Part shown: positions 35,712 through 35,893 of the stretch, in pieces
Position numbering within the stretch: position 1 is the stretch's first letter
How the letters are laid out: every line of letters begins with the position of its first letter
From: Nocardioides antri
GTDB taxonomy: Bacteria > Actinomycetota > Actinomycetes > Propionibacteriales > Nocardioidaceae
NCBI RefSeq assembly: GCF_008373765.1
Contig: NZ_VUJW01000015.1
Coordinates: 1-35,893, forward strand
Reading direction: 5' to 3'
DNA: 35,893 nucleotides
The notes under the pieces: model-generated
The model's database searches: none
What the model saw: only the letters and a program-made list of their open reading frames with translations
What the model was told of the DNA's origin: nothing
Program-made: the position numbers and the translations under genes

Positions 35712-35893
35712 CTTTATGAACCCCTGTTGCCCGGTCCCGTGGCCGCCCTTGGTGGGGGTGTGGGGTGGGTGGGGTTGGATTGTGGACGCGTTGTTTGCGG
35801 TGTGACGGTGTCGTCGTTGTTGTTGTGTGTTGTCATTGCCTGGACACAGTGACCCTGGTGCACGTGCCAACGTTTGTTGGTTGTGTTGGGGGT
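35712..35893 (-). other. 23S-5S rRNA spacer, cut by the window edge
   Basis: About 180 bases upstream of 5S do not contain the end of 23S rRNA, so the spacer is longer than the part visible. It is unusually simple in sequence: T/G-rich on +, hence A/C-rich in the transcript, with several repeats of GTTGTTG and GTGTTG type. No tRNA is recognised. Confidence 0.7.
35754..35774 (+). other. Potential G-quadruplex
   Basis: Four runs of three or more G on + (35754-35758, 35762-35765, 35767-35769, 35771-35774) are separated by loops of one to three bases. This meets the usual quadruplex pattern. The G-rich strand is the template strand of the rRNA operon. Confidence 0.6.

Noticed and set aside
35712-35893. 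3' end of 23S rRNA or a tRNA in the spacer
   Set aside because: No 23S terminal sequence and no cloverleaf could be recognised in this simple-sequence stretch.

Overview
The window is a high-GC actinobacterial chromosome segment, most like the Nocardioidaceae (Nocardioides and relatives). This rests on the strong G/C bias, frequent GTG starts, chains of GTGA/ATGA stop-start overlaps, the actinobacterial imuA'-imuB pair, and a conserved order HAD phosphatase - small protein - tlyA - nadK - recN - pyrG - NUDIX - xerD ... parA - scpA - scpB - rluB - cmk - der. From memory, that order matches the M. tuberculosis Rv1692-Rv1713 neighbourhood. Genus is inference; no taxonomic marker was compared.

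Region 1 (1-4541) is accessory DNA of visibly lower GC. Nine small genes without recognised relatives (three exported lipoproteins, one degenerate thioredoxin-like protein, five unknowns) lie between copies of a 40-55 bp imperfect palindrome. Ten repeat loci are listed. Where polarity can be read, the repeat has a fixed orientation relative to the gene that follows it, and that gene begins about 20-50 bp after it. The gene direction flips at 3541-3663, and the repeat direction flips with it. This looks like a cassette array, but there is no integrase and the repeats lack the integron attC core (GTTRRRY). It is the best candidate for an undescribed system here.

Region 2 (4660-7740) holds a phosphotransferase-like protein and a metallo-beta-lactamase-fold hydrolase on +, then a flavin-dependent oxidoreductase coupled to a basic-tailed DNA-binding-like protein on -. 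Region 3 (7782-10035) is the SOS mutasome pair imuA'-imuB behind a perfect LexA box. Region 4 (10058-17414, all -) is a nearly gapless operon: parA, a ribbon-helix-helix protein, scpA, scpB, rluB, tyrA, cmk, plsC, der. It links chromosome organisation, ribosome maturation, nucleotide supply and lipid synthesis.

Region 5 (17689-20923, +) is a tightly coupled trio (GT4 glycosyltransferase, Gfo/Idh/MocA oxidoreductase, MDR dehydrogenase) that looks like a small sugar or glycoside pathway. It converges with a membrane/lipoprotein operon (20926-22115, -) that contains a 27-residue membrane peptide. Region 6 (22172-33839, -) runs HAD phosphatase, small protein, tlyA, nadK, recN, pyrG, NUDIX, ald, xerD and a DUF3516-type helicase. 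Region 7 has a DUF1015 gene (+, apparently leaderless) overlapping tail-to-tail with an unusual SSB (-). The right edge is the 3' end of an rRNA operon on -: part of the 23S-5S spacer, 5S rRNA and an intrinsic terminator.
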